A DNA stretch of 64,000 nt, from positions 25,082,611-25,146,610 of the forward strand of contig NC_023754.2 of assembly GCF_000499845.2 (NCBI RefSeq), written 5' to 3'. The notes under the pieces were generated by a model. That model saw nothing but the letters and a program-made list of their open reading frames with translations, did not search any database and had not been told where the DNA came from. Positions 47,784 to 60,779 of the stretch are shown here, piece by piece. The translations under genes and the position numbers were made by a program. How positions within the stretch are numbered: the stretch's first letter is position 1; each line of letters starts with the position of its first letter. Source of the DNA: Phaseolus vulgaris (Eukaryota > Streptophyta > Magnoliopsida > Fabales > Fabaceae).

Positions 47784-47850
47784 CTCACATGTCCTCGATT
47801 CACATATGTCCTCGATTCACATATGTCCTCGATTCACATATGTCCTCAAT
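47784..47850. repeat. 17-bp tandem repeat, four units
   Basis: Four head-to-tail copies of CACATATGTCCTCGATT (the first lacks two bases, the last ends CAATT). It is compact and nearly perfect, hence recent. Confidence 0.92.
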
Positions 47851-49637
47851 TTATTTAATATTAAATTAATTTTATTACAACATATAGGCAATTGTTTGGA
47901 AGATTAAAATTGATGTAGGTTAACGATACAAAATTGATCAAATTAAATTAACTGTTTTTGTCACTCCTAAATATAAGTGCACATTATTAAAGATAATTCT
48001 CATTGTAAAATGACTGATATTTGAATCCTTCTTTAATTGTCGTCTAAAAACATCATTTTCAACTTTTTGTGTAGTCTTTTCATAACTTGATAATAAATTG
48101 AAAAAAAAAACTGATGGGTTTTATCCATGTAATATAAAAGACTATTTTAAAAAAAATAAAAATAATCAAAATTCTATTTTTAATATGTTTATTTTTAAAG
48201 TAAGTATTTTTTAGTTATTTTAATAAACAAATCTTAGACCAACTTATTTGTGTTCATTTTAAAAAAAAAAAATTGTTTAATGAAACAATCAGTTTATATT
48301 AATATGTAAATCGTATATGCGTCTGAATAAATGGTTTGTATAAACAAATTATTTAAAGTTTAGACAAATTAGTGTTTTTTTTTCTTAGATACTTTTTAAA
48401 AAATATTTATTTATTTTAACAACACTGATTTTAAGTTTAAATAAATTGGTCTAACGTTTATTAATAGAGTTGTACTCGTAGATATTTTTTTAATATAATC
48501 TAAGATTCAGTGAGTTTTTCTGTCTATTATTTAAGATTTTTGACATTTGGTGAGAATATCCAATTTTCTTAGTGTTACATCTCAAATCAAACCCAACATC
48601 TATTATCTAAGCAAACTCAATTACATTTTCGTTACAATATACAACAACAAATTAATAAAAACCAATATTCATGTTGTCATCAATAAATAAATAAATTGTC
48701 TTTTTTTTGGTTTTTAAGCAACATTTGTTGAATCTTGGTAAGCTCATCATTCCTCCCACCATCTTTCCCAATAAATCGTCTTCTTCCTCTTGCTCTGTCT
48801 CTTTCCTTCCTCTTAACTCTTAAGTAACACTTCAATTTTATTTTTCTTTCCTTAAGAAGAAGGTGGAAACTGGTTGTGGGAACTTCGTCAATAAGTCGTT
48901 GACTTTTCTAAAATAGTAATATCCTTATTTTGATTTTAACTATGATCTTCCCAATTGAAATAATTGCATTCTTATACAGTATCAATAACTTCAATTTAAC
49001 TTTATCAAATACTAAAATCATTAACTAACAATGAATAAATTAACTTTCACACATCACATCAATAATATAATACTTCCTTCATGTGTTTAATCTTGACCTC
49101 CATATCTAGAATATTGCATTCTACTTGGAAAAAAAGAATAAAAAATATCTAAATATAACTGTCACACTATTGTTCCAACACTTAATTAGTTTCATATATA
49201 GGATCTCTGGTTTTTTATCTCAAAACCTTAATCTTGAACACCATAAATGGTGGATGAATGGTTCTTTACATGTGTGTTTGAGTTTATGTATAATGATTTG
49301 TCCTGGATATTTAATACAGTTATTATTTCACTCATATTCTATACCACTAATTTTGTGTCACTTGATTCATACACTCAATAATAACTGTGTTTAAATTGAA
49401 ACAGATATATTTTTTATCATAAAAATGTTGAACCATTATTTGGTGGAAGAGAGCATTTTATGAAAATGAATACACGTAGATGAAAAGGGAAAAGCTTCAT
49501 AAGGCAAGTTCTAAGGAAAAATGGGTTTACATTGGCGAAACATCTTGGAAACACACTGAAACCATAATTGGTTCAACAAATAGATAAGCAAAAGTTTAGA
49601 AAGAAGATTAATTGACCTAATTTGGTGCCTAAGCCAC

Positions 49638-49644
49638 TATAAAT
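49638..49644 (+). promoter_or_regulatory. Candidate TATA box without a downstream protein ORF
   Basis: TATAAAT within CACTATAAATATATAGC is followed at the usual distance by ACAACTCACTG and a purine/pyrimidine-rich stretch, but the first ATG (49703) opens a frame of only four codons. It may drive a non-coding transcript, or be chance in AT-rich DNA. Confidence 0.25.
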
Positions 49645-52600
49645 ATATAGCTTTACAACTCACTGAAAAGGTTTAGGCTTATCCTAATCACTTGCAAGAT
49701 CCATGGTGTTGCTATGAATGTTTGAAAGTTCCCCTGTTCTCTATTTTCCCTGTATGTACCTAATTGAGTGGAGGGAGGGAGACAAAGGAAAGAGATTAGA
49801 ACTTAAGTGCTACACAATTGCACATAAAATCTATGTAATTTAATTAAATTAAGATTAAAGTACTTAAGTACTGAACCCTCTTGGTAAACATGTACCAACA
49901 ATAATCATCAAAAGTGTTTGTGACAAACTGACAGGCTGCCTTGAATTGACAATTCAATTTAATTTTTCTTCTTACTTATATTGTTTAGTTGTAATATTTT
50001 ATGGAAAAAAATCAGAAAGATCTCTTTACTTTGCATCAGGAGCTAAATTCCAATGCCTTTTGTCTTTTCTCGTGTCTGGAGTAGGTGTAATCAGGACTAA
50101 TATCATTGTGCATAAATTTTGCACCAAAATTGAAAAGGATCACTAGGATTTAATGTTTGGTTACCTTATTTTTCTACGATGCTTCTCTTCAAAAGTTAAA
50201 CGGAAAAGATAGTGAAAATGATTATTTTTATAAATTCTCAGTCATTCTGAATTTAACAAACAATATAAAACTAGAAAGGGAGACTCGTTTAATAGCAACC
50301 GTAATTAACGAATGATCGTGATTCAAATTACTTGTGCATGAACTCGACACTGTGTTGTTCATCCTTCACGTCTTAACCTAACCATTTTTCATACTTTTAT
50401 TTTCATCGTAAAATACTCATTTATTGTATTGATTACTCTTTCATAAAAAAACGAACTTGAATTAATTAACCATTAAGTTTATATTGGTGGCTAGACAAGT
50501 TAGTTTTATCACACATCAATTAAAAATAAAAATATTTTATAATATATAATTACAGACAAACTTTTTTCTATGATTTGATTTTGTAAAACTGAATTAAGTT
50601 TAAAGTATATTTTTTTATATGATATTAGAGTCATTTAGAGTATATTTTAGCGATAATTTATTGACTTATCAAATAACTCGTTATTAGATCATCTATAAAT
50701 ATATAATTTTATATACAAGTTGATTTTTTTTCTTATTCAAACTATCTAAATTGATATTTATCTATGTGATATGAGTTCAATTTATTTAAACAATATTAGT
50801 AAATTATCGGTGTTTCTTTGAAATTTTTTCTTTTAGAAACAACATATAAAATGAGTTTATTATTTAAAATAACATATTTATCCAAGAAAAATATAATTAA
50901 GTAAGGTTTTTATTTATTTATTATAATTTGAATATATTTTTTGTAAATGTCATATTTACAACATACCTTCCTATAAAAAAAAATAAGTTTCAACAAATTG
51001 AAACTTTATAAATGACTCCAATACTAAAAAATTTCCATATACAAAATCCATGTCTTTTAATTTTTTAAGATATGTAAAACACATTTGACGTAATTATGAT
51101 AGGAAATAGTATCCATTACACAAGTAGTGTTATTGGTTTAAACTACATACTGCACTATTTCACTGAGTTTATGCAGTTGGTTAGATTTGTATTTATTTAA
51201 TTCCTTTTGAATCGGAATCTATCGTTTTCAGTTTTATATATTTATTTATTATTTTTGGTTTCGTAAACAACAAGTTATTTTGATCCCATGTTTTGAAAAG
51301 TCTATTTTTTGTTTTTTTTACTATATATATATATTTTGACTTTAACTCTAATTCAATTTTAAAAAAACTGAATCTTCGATAAGACTTTAAATTTAACTAA
51401 ATCTTACAAATGTGATTAAAATTACTAAATGTGATTTAAATTTTCAAATAAAACTATTCACCAAATTATTGAATATCGTACTCTAATAATTAACACATAT
51501 TAACACATATAGCGACTCCAAAACACTAACACCTTTGAAAATTGTTTTCCTCCAGAACACATATTCAACGTAGTTAAACCAATATTATGGATTTAAGAGA
51601 TCTACTTAAAGTATGGTACAATTAAAAAGATAATTAGGTAGCTTAATAAGTTAATCATGATTATGATTTTTTTATGTGTATAAAAATGGATTGCCTGAAA
51701 AAAAGACAAACCCGACGTTGATATTTTTATGTCTCCGAATAAATTCATTTCTAATTGTTAATTAAAAACTACTCGTTGATGCACAATTAACTTTTATGAT
51801 TCTGATAAATAATTTCTAATTGCAATTTCTATTCGTTATGGTATTCATCCTTGGCATATTGTGCCCTAATGGAGATCAAATAGTAAACCTAAATCACTGT
51901 TTTAAATGTCTTACTCATGACATCTGTATAAATCTACAAATCTATATTTTCATGAACATCTTGAAGATTGAGAAGAAAATTGCATTAGGTCTACTTGAAT
52001 GAGTTTCTACCTAACTCTTATAATATAAAAAAGTGAATAAATTTTATTAATCTGTGTATAAATTATGAAGACAAATTTAGGAAAATATATAAAAAAAATA
52101 ACAAGTGAATTTCTGTATAACTTAATTTTAGTTTATAAAATATAATTTTACTTCTTATTTTCTAAAAAAAACTCGCCTACGCATATTTTTAAATATTAAG
52201 TAGTTTACTTAATGCTGATTCGACTTGTGATTAGGAAAGGCTGCTCACTTCCACTAATATAATTTTCGTTCATTTTATTATTTATATTTAATTTAATAAC
52301 ATATTCTAATATAATGACATGATGTGATATTAATCGTATGTTGTAGCCCTATCAATCTAGTGGCGTAATATATTTAAAAAAAAAACTAAAAATATCTTAT
52401 AAAATTGAATAGAATAGCCAAGTGTTTGAAAATCGAAATGAACACTCCTTCAAGACTAAATAGGCCGCGGAGAAACTGACAAATCACAAAAAACGCTGCA
52501 ATCATCACCGTTTTTATTATATTATATTATATTTATAAAATATTGGCTAATTTTAAAATGCTTATTTATTTATTCATAAATTAAAATTCTAATTAGCTTA

Positions 52601-55600
52601 CTCGAATTAAAATATGCTTACAAAATTGGAAATTAAAAAAAAATGTAGAATTATGTATTTGGGAAGAGACTGGTGTGTGAATTTCAGTTGTGAGATACAA
52701 GACATTTAAAATGGTGTTAAAAAAAATAAAGAAAAAATAGACTAAAGGTGGGTTGGGCCACATTCATTGATGAAATAATGTTTGATTTCGGCCCCACGCG
52801 CCTCTATCATTTTCATCCAAACAAACGCCGTTAACAACCTTAGCTCAACACTGTTCCTTTTTCTTTCTTTTTTTCAAACTTTCATCTTATACACAATTTT
52901 ATTTTTTTTTACTATCAGAATTTACATCTTACTATAATATTCCATTATATTTTTTTAATAAATATTAGCAAGGTACTTGTAATCTTCCTTTAAAAATAAA
53001 TAAAAAATAGTAGTAAATCATTAATGGGCAAAAAAGTAAACCTAAAATGAAACTTACAGATCTAACATCCTTTTTCAGAAACTCACATCTATGACCCCAC
53101 GCATTCCTCGTTACTCTGCAGCCACATGTACGTTAAGCATTTCCGTTGGGTCCCACCCCGTTCATAACATGTTTATCCTTGCGCTCCTCTTACCACTTTT
53201 ACACCCATCAATGGTAATTCTATTTTCTACTGTATTCCCTCCTTTTGACTTTCAGAGTATTTTATTAAAAGAATATAAGTCTTCCTAGTCAACTTTGTTA
53301 TGGGAAAAAGCTATCATCCAAGTTTGACTTACAGTCACAGTATATACGAAAAAAAAAGGTTAAATATAAAATTATGTGATCATATTTTTTAACAAAGTCA
53401 TAATTTATTGAATGTATTTTTTTTTTAATGTATTGACTTAACAGTTTATTGTTAATGTATATAATAAAAATAAAAAGGTTACTAGTGAGGTTTAAAATCT
53501 CAAGCTTCTAAGTCATAGAGTTTATTGGAAAACTAAATTTAAGCTTGTTTTATTGTTTAAGAAAAAAAAGAGATAAATACATACAAGTGAAAGTGACACC
53601 TTAACCTATCACATTTTTCTAATGATTATACTAGACAAAGACACATAACTATGCCACTATCTAAAACCTCGTCAACTTGCTCGTCTCTCGTAGAACTGCA
53701 ACTCAGGGTTTCAAACCCATTTCTAAAGAAATCTGTATTTGAAATGAGTTAAATGCATTAATAATGAGTGAATTAAAAATATGTAATGATATTGGAATAA
53801 TAGCAGTTTGAAGGTAGGAGTACTTTCCAATTGCGTGTTCAAAAATTTGTTGTAGGGTAAGGATAATTTAATTAGGAAGTAGTTAATGATTAAGACATCT
53901 ATAAAAAGAGGGAGTGTGAAGCTGAAAAAGCTTGATTGCATGTGATTAAGATATGGAAAAGAAGGTTTTAGCAGAGCATGTGTGATACAATACAAGTTTA
54001 AGTCATCTCATTTCCATTTTCCCATTGTACCATGAGATGGATCTATGATGTGATTATCTCACATGTTTATTCATCACGAGGCTTCCAATTCATTGTGTGT
54101 GATTCGACTCTCCTTAAATAATTTACAATTACAAAAATATAACCAACAAAATATAAATATTCCTTGTACTAAAGAAAAAAAGAAGATTCATATTCCTGCC
54201 ACTTTATGTTTCATGATACAGAGGTAACACAACAAATATATATTTGGATTTTCCGATGTCGGCTTGAAACAGTGTATACGAGTTATGATTAAATTGTATG
54301 TTACAAGTTGGCTTTAATAATATATGGATATTTTGAAATTTGTACACATCATGGGTATTTCATCAACCACACTTACGAACACACCATCTTGTTTCAAAAC
54401 TAGATTCAGTATCATAAGGTAATTCAAATTTTAATTTTTTTGGATAAAATATTTTAATTATATAAACTGATTTTTTTTTCTTAGACTCTACTCTAACATG
54501 TTTTCTCTAACTATATTATATTATATTATTGGTGTGAAATATTTATTAATTTATGAATTATTAATGTGTAGAAAAAATTGGTTCAACGTCATGTCTAAAA
54601 AGACTTATAATATTAGTAACCTAATTGTTGTTCTACTTTCGTTTTTGTAATAATTTATTGAACTTGTTCCTTCTCAATCAAAGTGAGATTTAAGAAGATT
54701 TTACGTTGATGGCAAAAGATTTTTGGAAGGAAAAAAACCATTCCTTCGTGTGGTAGAGATTGGAATGAAGGGAAAGAGTTAAACAATAATTTTGTCATAA
54801 TTCAACAACATTTAATCATTTGTTATTTATTCTCGAGTGGTTGGTATCAAGGAGTTAGTGCTGAAAACACACAACCATCTTACGCAATCATATGCGTCAA
54901 CCTTTGTGGATCACACCAAATTCAAGTTTTCCAAGTGGCGCCCCCAATTCATACAGATCTTACAAACCTACGCATTAACCTTCTAACGTCTTCCTAAATT
55001 AAGCACTTTAGTAACAATGCCTTAAGAGCTTATTCCCTCGTATTCCAGTCTTTTAGTAAATAAACAACACAACTACACCGTCTTATCAATACTCAACCGG
55101 TGATTAAATGCAATTTCGGTGAATAGGAAACAATACCAAACACTCCTACAAATTAATTTAAACATTTTAAACAACTTTTCTTAGAGTTAAGGATTGTTTA
55201 TGCATCACACTAACTTTCAATTTCAATTTGGATTATATACTTATTTATTTTACGTGATATCATGTGTCGATTTTAATTAGATAGTCTCCAAAACATCACT
55301 TTGGTTTGGGAACTATTATGTCATGGATTGGTTCAATTAATTAGCTTATTAGTCTTCAACGTGAAGTTGGAGGTGTCATGGGTTAGATTCAAATAATTTA
55401 TAGATTATTGTAAATAGCATAAAAACCCATATAAAAATGTACTTAAGAGATAAATTAAATGTAGCAATTTTATTAATCGAAAATAATATTATATATAAAG
55501 GATGAGACAAGCAAAGTATACGCGTTGGTAAGAAGAAGACAAAATAACAACTCGACTAAATATCTGTTATAGCTAAACTAAATGCTCTAGTTGAGATTAT

Positions 55601-56683
55601 TCTTTTGAACTAAAACACTTTATATCATTTTAGTTTTATTAGCTTACTCATTCATGGTTATTTTAGTCTTTTAATTTTAATCACTTACCATTCACTATTT
55701 AAAATTGTCACTTTTCATAATTTTAATGAACTTAATTTTAAAAAAAATTAAAATATTTTTAAGGACTATAATAACACTAAATTATTAAATTAAAAAGATT
55801 ACAAGACTAATGTTGTGTTTGGATCCGCTAACGGAGAGGGAGCGTGGATGAGTGAGTGGGAGGATCAACATGTTTGAAGGTGAAGGTACAGACATGGAAG
55901 CGAGTTACACGAATTTTCCTTTTCTCTCACATATGCAAAAATTATGAGAGATATCTATATATGATATGAGCGTTTTACGTTAATACTCTTAAAATATAAC
56001 TTTGTGACAATGCATGAAATGATATTAGTCATTTCATAAATATAATTATTATAATTATTAATATAATTATATATATAATATACAAAATTAAATATTTGAT
56101 AAATTTATTTAATAATTTTAAAAATATTTAATAATACCATTAATACTATTAGGATTGTTTTATTAGAAAGTTGAAAAATAAATTTTCAATAATGTTATGA
56201 AAGTTCCAATATCAGTATTCCAAACAATTAAAGAACTTGTGATCTTGTTTATATATTGTTTATTCCTAGTTAATACAGACTCGAAGTCAATTTAACTTTT
56301 TAAAATATAATGATATCCATATAGTTTGAATTGAGGTAGAGTTTTATATACTATTAGAAGCATGTAGTGAGTATATGTTGTATAATATAAGTAAATGTAA
56401 AGATTAAAATGGGTTTGTATCGTAGTAAAGCAAGGGTTGTTAATTTGGGGAATAAGTGATAGAAAAGAAAATAGATTTGGCATGAAATAAGAGGAATTGG
56501 ATGTTGGTTGGAGGAAAGTGGACGAGTGAAATTTGATGTATGAAATGTAAGTGTGTGTTGGTTGCAGTAGAGTGAATGGTAATGAATTTAGAAGGAAGGA
56601 GGAGATAAAGGCATAGCATGTGCACCCCACACATATCCACCATTATCTTTTGTTTTCCTTGGTGATTGGCGAAGAAAGGCAGA

Positions 56684-56690
56684 TATAAAG
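56684..56690 (+). promoter_or_regulatory. Candidate TATA box of the 313-aa protein gene
   Basis: TATAAAG lies 260 bp upstream of the start codon. The intervening sequence contains CACACA-rich and then TC-rich leader-like sequence (56815-56880), typical of plant 5' untranslated regions. Confidence 0.35.
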
Positions 56691-56949
56691 CTGCATAAGG
56701 AGGTGATTATTATGCACACACATACACACACACCCCAAACACCAAATTGTATGGCACATGCTACTTCCAACTCAATGGACCCCAACACCCTCCCTTAAAA
56801 TCTATGCCATCCCTTTCCCCTCTCTTCTTCATTCCTCTTTCTTTCTTTAATGCCTCATTCTCTCTCCCTCCTTTCATCTAACATCACAACCTTCACCCAC
56901 CGCTGCAAAACGCCATAAATTCAACACACACAACTTTCTCAACACAAAC

Positions 56950-57891
56950 ATGGACAAACCTCCTCCACCACTTCTCTCTCCCAACACAACTAACTGCAAT
57001 TCACCAGAATTCGAGTTCTGGATGCTCCGAAACCCTTCTTTCCCTCAACCTAACCTTCTCTCCGCCGATGAACTCTTCGTCGACGGCGTCCTCCTCCCCC
57101 TCCACCTCCTCCCAAACAAACCACACCCCTCTCCCCAAGCCTCCACCTTTACACCTCCCATCCACGAACCCGAACCCGACCCCGAACCCGGTTCACCGCC
57201 TGACCCAGAACCTTCCCCTTCCATTTTAACCGAGCCCACCTCCTCCTCCTCCGCCTCCAAACGCTGGAGGGACATTTTCAGGAAGACCGATAAGAAAAAC
57301 ACAGAAAACATCGAAGAGAAAGAGAAAGGGAAGAAGAGAGAGAGAAAAAGTGGCACTTCAGCGACTTCCGCGGAATTGAACATCAACATATGGCCCTTTT
57401 CCCGGAGCAGGTCCGCGGGAAATGCGGGTACCCGACCCAAGTTCTTCGCCGGAGCTCCGTTGACCCGGAAGGTAAACAGCGCGCCTTGCTCCCGGAGCAA
57501 CTCCGCCGGCGAGTCCAAGTCCAGAAAGTGGCCCAGCAGTCCGGGACGTGCCGGCGTCCACGTGGGCCGGAGCAGCCCCGTCTGGCAGGTCCGCCGCAAA
57601 ACCTCTGACCCTCCCAAATCTCGCCGGAGCAAAGTCAGCGGCGGAGGAGGAACCGCGAGGGTTTTGAATCTGAACGTCCCCATGTGCATTGGCTACAGAC
57701 ACCACCTGAGCTGCAGAAGCGACGAGAACAGCGCCGTGGGTGTTAGCGGCGGCGGCGCCATCACCAACGGTAACAGTAGTAATAGTAATAATAATAGTAA
57801 CGGTGGAGGCAATGATGGAGGAGGAGGTGGGGGTAACATTTTTAACCTGCGTAACCTATTCACCAAAAAATGCGTAGTAACTTCTCACTAG
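56950..57891 (+). CDS. Uncharacterised plant-specific Ser/Pro/Gly-rich protein
   Basis: A single-exon, 313-aa protein. An N-terminal conserved-looking block (about 20-55) reads EFEFWMLRNPSFPQPNLLSA followed by DELFVDGVLLPLHLL, similar in style to DUF1645 and membrane-associated kinase regulator proteins. A Pro/Glu-rich linker, a KRWRDIFRK basic patch, a Lys/Glu-rich segment and repeated RSRSAG/SRSNSAG Ser-Arg motifs (about 150-200) follow. Then come SSPVWQVRRK and a second conserved-looking block, RVLNLNVPMCIGYRHHLSC (about 237-255). The tail is Asn/Gly-rich low complexity. No signal peptide, transmembrane segment or catalytic motif is visible. The basic Ser-rich body would suit a phosphorylated regulatory protein in cytosol, membrane periphery or nucleus. 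The function is unknown. The start is the first ATG after a TC-rich leader. Confidence 0.85.
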   Translation: MDKPPPPLLSPNTTNCNSPEFEFWMLRNPSFPQPNLLSADELFVDGVLLPLHLLPNKPHPSPQASTFTPPIHEPEPDPEPGSPPDPEPSPSILTEPTSSSSASKRWRDIFRKTDKKNTENIEEKEKGKKRERKSGTSATSAELNINIWPFSRSRSAGNAGTRPKFFAGAPLTRKVNSAPCSRSNSAGESKSRKWPSSPGRAGVHVGRSSPVWQVRRKTSDPPKSRRSKVSGGGGTARVLNLNVPMCIGYRHHLSCRSDENSAVGVSGGGAITNGNSSNSNNNSNGGGNDGGGGGGNIFNLRNLFTKKCVVTSH

Positions 57892-59201
57892 TGCTACTTT
57901 TTAACTGCGCCATAAGTTGTATAATTAGTGTTTTTTTTTTTTTGAGTTTATTTAGATTTTCGTATACGGAAAGCTATAGTTTCTCTTTTCATTTTGTGAC
58001 TTTGTATGTAACAAAAAAGGTATCTCTTTCTGACTTACAGAGGTTAGGAGTTAAAATTAGATTCGTTCATGTCATAGCTCGTAAATGGTATCTTTTCCTT
58101 TGTGCTCTTCCTCCTGTAATCTGAAATGCTCTATCAGAATGTATTTACTATTATATTATATTATATTATTATTTAAGTTCAGTTTGGACTTTCCTGTGTA
58201 ACTTTTTGCTGTTCTCCGTTTTCTCGTTGCCTTTTTTATGTTATGTTTTTACGTCGCTAGAACACAAAGTACTGAAAAAAAATATATAATCAAATTTGTC
58301 TGAGGTGGATGTTCGAATGCCTCCTTGGCTAAGTTCATTATAGAATTCATTTTGTATTTTGTTTGTATGATTATTATTATTATTATTATTTTAAAAAGAG
58401 TAAAGTTAGTGTTCAGATTTTTTTATATTTTAATTGGTAATGTTTAGTTGGATATCGGATTAAGTAAAACATGAATCTATCATGTGGATGATAGATAAAA
58501 TTTCTTCAGTGAATCGCATCTGAAGGGAGAAGGTAGAATTTGTTGAGAAGGATTTTGAATGTGGTTGTGTTGAGAGAAGGCTTTTTAACCAAAGGGCATG
58601 TTAATGATTGTTGAAAGAAATGAATGCTCTTTGCTGTCATGCATGGCATGGCATAAGTTGGATTGTTAGGCCTTTAGGTGCTTTTGAGTTTGACATTGTT
58701 GCTCATACACAGTCCCTCAAAAATGAAAAGAAAAAAAAATGCCAGAACTTTGTATTTAAGTAGGTTAATTTTATGGAAAAGCTTCCCCTGAAATAATAAT
58801 TACTGTAGGATCGGGTGAAAAAAAATCGCCATGTTTGTTCTAAAATGAGTGTACAGACTCCAATGGATTGGTTGAGTAGAGTAGGTTTGTCTTAACATAT
58901 AGCACTTTTCAGTTCTCACTTATTTTTTTTAAAGTATGATAAATGTAAGTAAAGTATGTTTTAATAAAAAAAATTATAGGTTGAATTTTTTTCTGATATT
59001 TTATCATCACCAACTATTAAATTTAAATGGAAAAAAATGAATTTATTTAACCCCTGTGAAATATGGATATATATATATATATATGGAATTAAGTTATATA
59101 TATATATAATAATAAAACCACTTTATTATATTTAATAAACTAAATAATATAAAATAACATTTATATGATCTAAAATTGAAGATAATAACAACATAATAAT
59201 A
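57892..59201. other. 3' flank of the 313-aa gene and spacer
   Basis: The first part is presumably the 3' untranslated region. Short ATT (58371-58391) and AT (59066-59084) runs are present. No gene is seen. Confidence 0.5.
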
Positions 59202-59224
59202 CACTACAAAAAAAATCACACCAA

Positions 59225-59660
59225 ATTCGGTTGCTAATCATATCTGCGACCGAATTATAAAGTGGTCGCTAATTTGCAACCGACATTTCGGTGGCTAAAT
59301 CGGTTGCAGGAAATTTGGTCACCAAAATTTAGAAACTAAATTAGCAACCAAAAATTCGGTTGCCAAATTTGTCGCAGATAAATTTAGTCACCAAAATTCG
59401 AAAACCAAATTAGCAACCGAAATTTCGGTGACTAAATCGGTCGCAGAAAATTTGGTCACAGAAATTCAAAACCCAAATTAGCTATCCAAATTTCGGTGGC
59501 TAAATCGGTGGCTGAATTAGAAGGTGATAGCGACCACCATTTTCGGTCGCTAAAAAGAAATCTTTTGGTGACTATTTTGGTGGCTAAATGGAGACTTCTA
59601 CAGCAACAGATTTGATTTCGGTGGCTAAATAGTCACCAAATCAATTTTCGGTGGCTATTT
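59225..59660. repeat. Left subterminal repeat array of the CACTA element
   Basis: More than a dozen short motifs of the form TTCGGT(T/G)GCTAAAT, GGTCGC and their complements, ending at TTTTCGGTGGCTATTT near 59660. They mirror the right-hand array and define this transposon family. Confidence 0.88.
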
Positions 59661-59889
59661 TTATTTGTATTATTAATACCTATTTAAAATGGTATTTTGA
59701 CCATTTTATAAAAAAATTCAGACCTGCATATAGAGATACTCAAAATTCAATCAAACTAAATTGTAATGAACTTCAAATACATAGTTTAAGAAGAAGTTGT
59801 GCTCAAATTAAAGGTAAATCATACCACACAACTAAAACTGTTGAAAACTAGTTAAAAGAGTCAAATCTATGATATAATTCAGCATATAA

Positions 59890-60640
59890 CTAATCTTCTT
59901 CTGAACTGTCATCTCTACTCTGGTCTCCTTTATGATGTCCACTGGTAGTAGGATCTGAAGAGCCTGATGCGGGATTATTCATTTGAATGTGTTGTAGGAT
60001 GAGTTGCATCTTCTCATCTTGTTTGCGCATGCGTTCACTTTGCTCTTCATGAGTTTTCATCAATAGCTCCATCTTTTCTTCAAGTGTCCGCTCCTTGACA
60101 CGTTTTGTCATAAGTTCGTCATTTAGCTTTTGAATAATCTCACGCATTTCTTCTATTTGATGGACTACTGGAGCTTGACTTGCAGCAGAGTGAGCACTTG
60201 TTGTTGTTGGGCTTCTTCTCGACGTTTCTTATATTTCTCCTGAAAATGAAGTCAAATTGATTATTGCGAAGAAAACATATAGTAAAAATTAAACTATAAC
60301 AAATTTTAAACATACCGCAAGGTCGCGAGTCTTGTCATTGACCCATTGTCCAGTCTTCAATTTCTTTGTTCTTTCTACAACCTCCCAAGCAGTTGGTTGT
60401 CGTTCAAGCTCTTTAGTCTACATAAATTCAATAAAAAGATATCATAGATTGTATTTAAATTAAATATAGAAAGAGAATAAATATAATAATATTACCATTT
60501 TCTCAAAGTGAGCTGCGGTAGATATGGAACCACCACAGTAGGCTGAGGCTCCCTTCTCAACAGCCCGATTCGCCTTGACAATAACACTCTTGTTCTGGAA
60601 ATCTGTAGAACTCCAATGCTGGTCCAAGGTTGCTCTTTAA
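59890..60640 (-). pseudogene. Decayed En/Spm (Transposase_24-like) gene inside the CACTA element
   Basis: Read on the minus strand, exon-like blocks run 60640-60497, 60417-60317 and 60239-59890 with GT-AG borders. They encode LDQHWSSTDFQNKSVIVKAN with GASAYCGGSIS and AAHFEKM, then TKELERQPTAWEVVERTKKL with GQWVNDKTRDLA, then EKYKKRREEAQQQQ and a Glu/Lys-rich coiled coil ending DDSSEED. The HW...FQ.KS, GGSIS and W-x(n)-NDK features fit plant Ptta/En/Spm Transposase_24 proteins, which are DNA-binding accessory proteins rather than the cleaving transposase. A one-base shift after the CAACAACAACAA run separates the last two parts, and an in-frame stop lies just upstream of the first block. It is therefore judged non-functional. 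The N-terminal part is not identifiable. Confidence 0.75.
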
Positions 60641-60779
60641 GTGAGATTTTCTTTGGAATAACCTCATAGCAGCAAAGCCCATATTATGCAAGGCTTGCTG
60701 CATAATTCTGTTCTGCATAATTTTGTACACTGTAAATTTAGTGACTGAAATATTAGTTATAACTTATATGTATTATTAT

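Larger units (their letters stand above)
42030..56680. other. 14.7-kb interval without a recognised protein gene
   Basis: Mostly AT-rich DNA with microsatellites (43526-43546, 44140-44194), three copies of one dispersed repeat (44472-44608, 46428-46560, 46650-46774), a small 17-bp tandem array (47784-47850) and two transcript-like patches (about 45030-46080 and 49630-49960). Scattered GC-richer spots at 52740-52870 and 53080-53230 have no protein-like frame. Short open frames elsewhere (e.g. 49125-49394, 53723-53995) consist of low-complexity hydrophobic residues. Confidence 0.5.

Noticed and set aside
57045..57705. Long minus-strand frames opposite the 313-aa gene
   Set aside because: They are shadows of a GC-rich exon. 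The plus strand has conserved-looking blocks, a TC-rich leader and a good start context.
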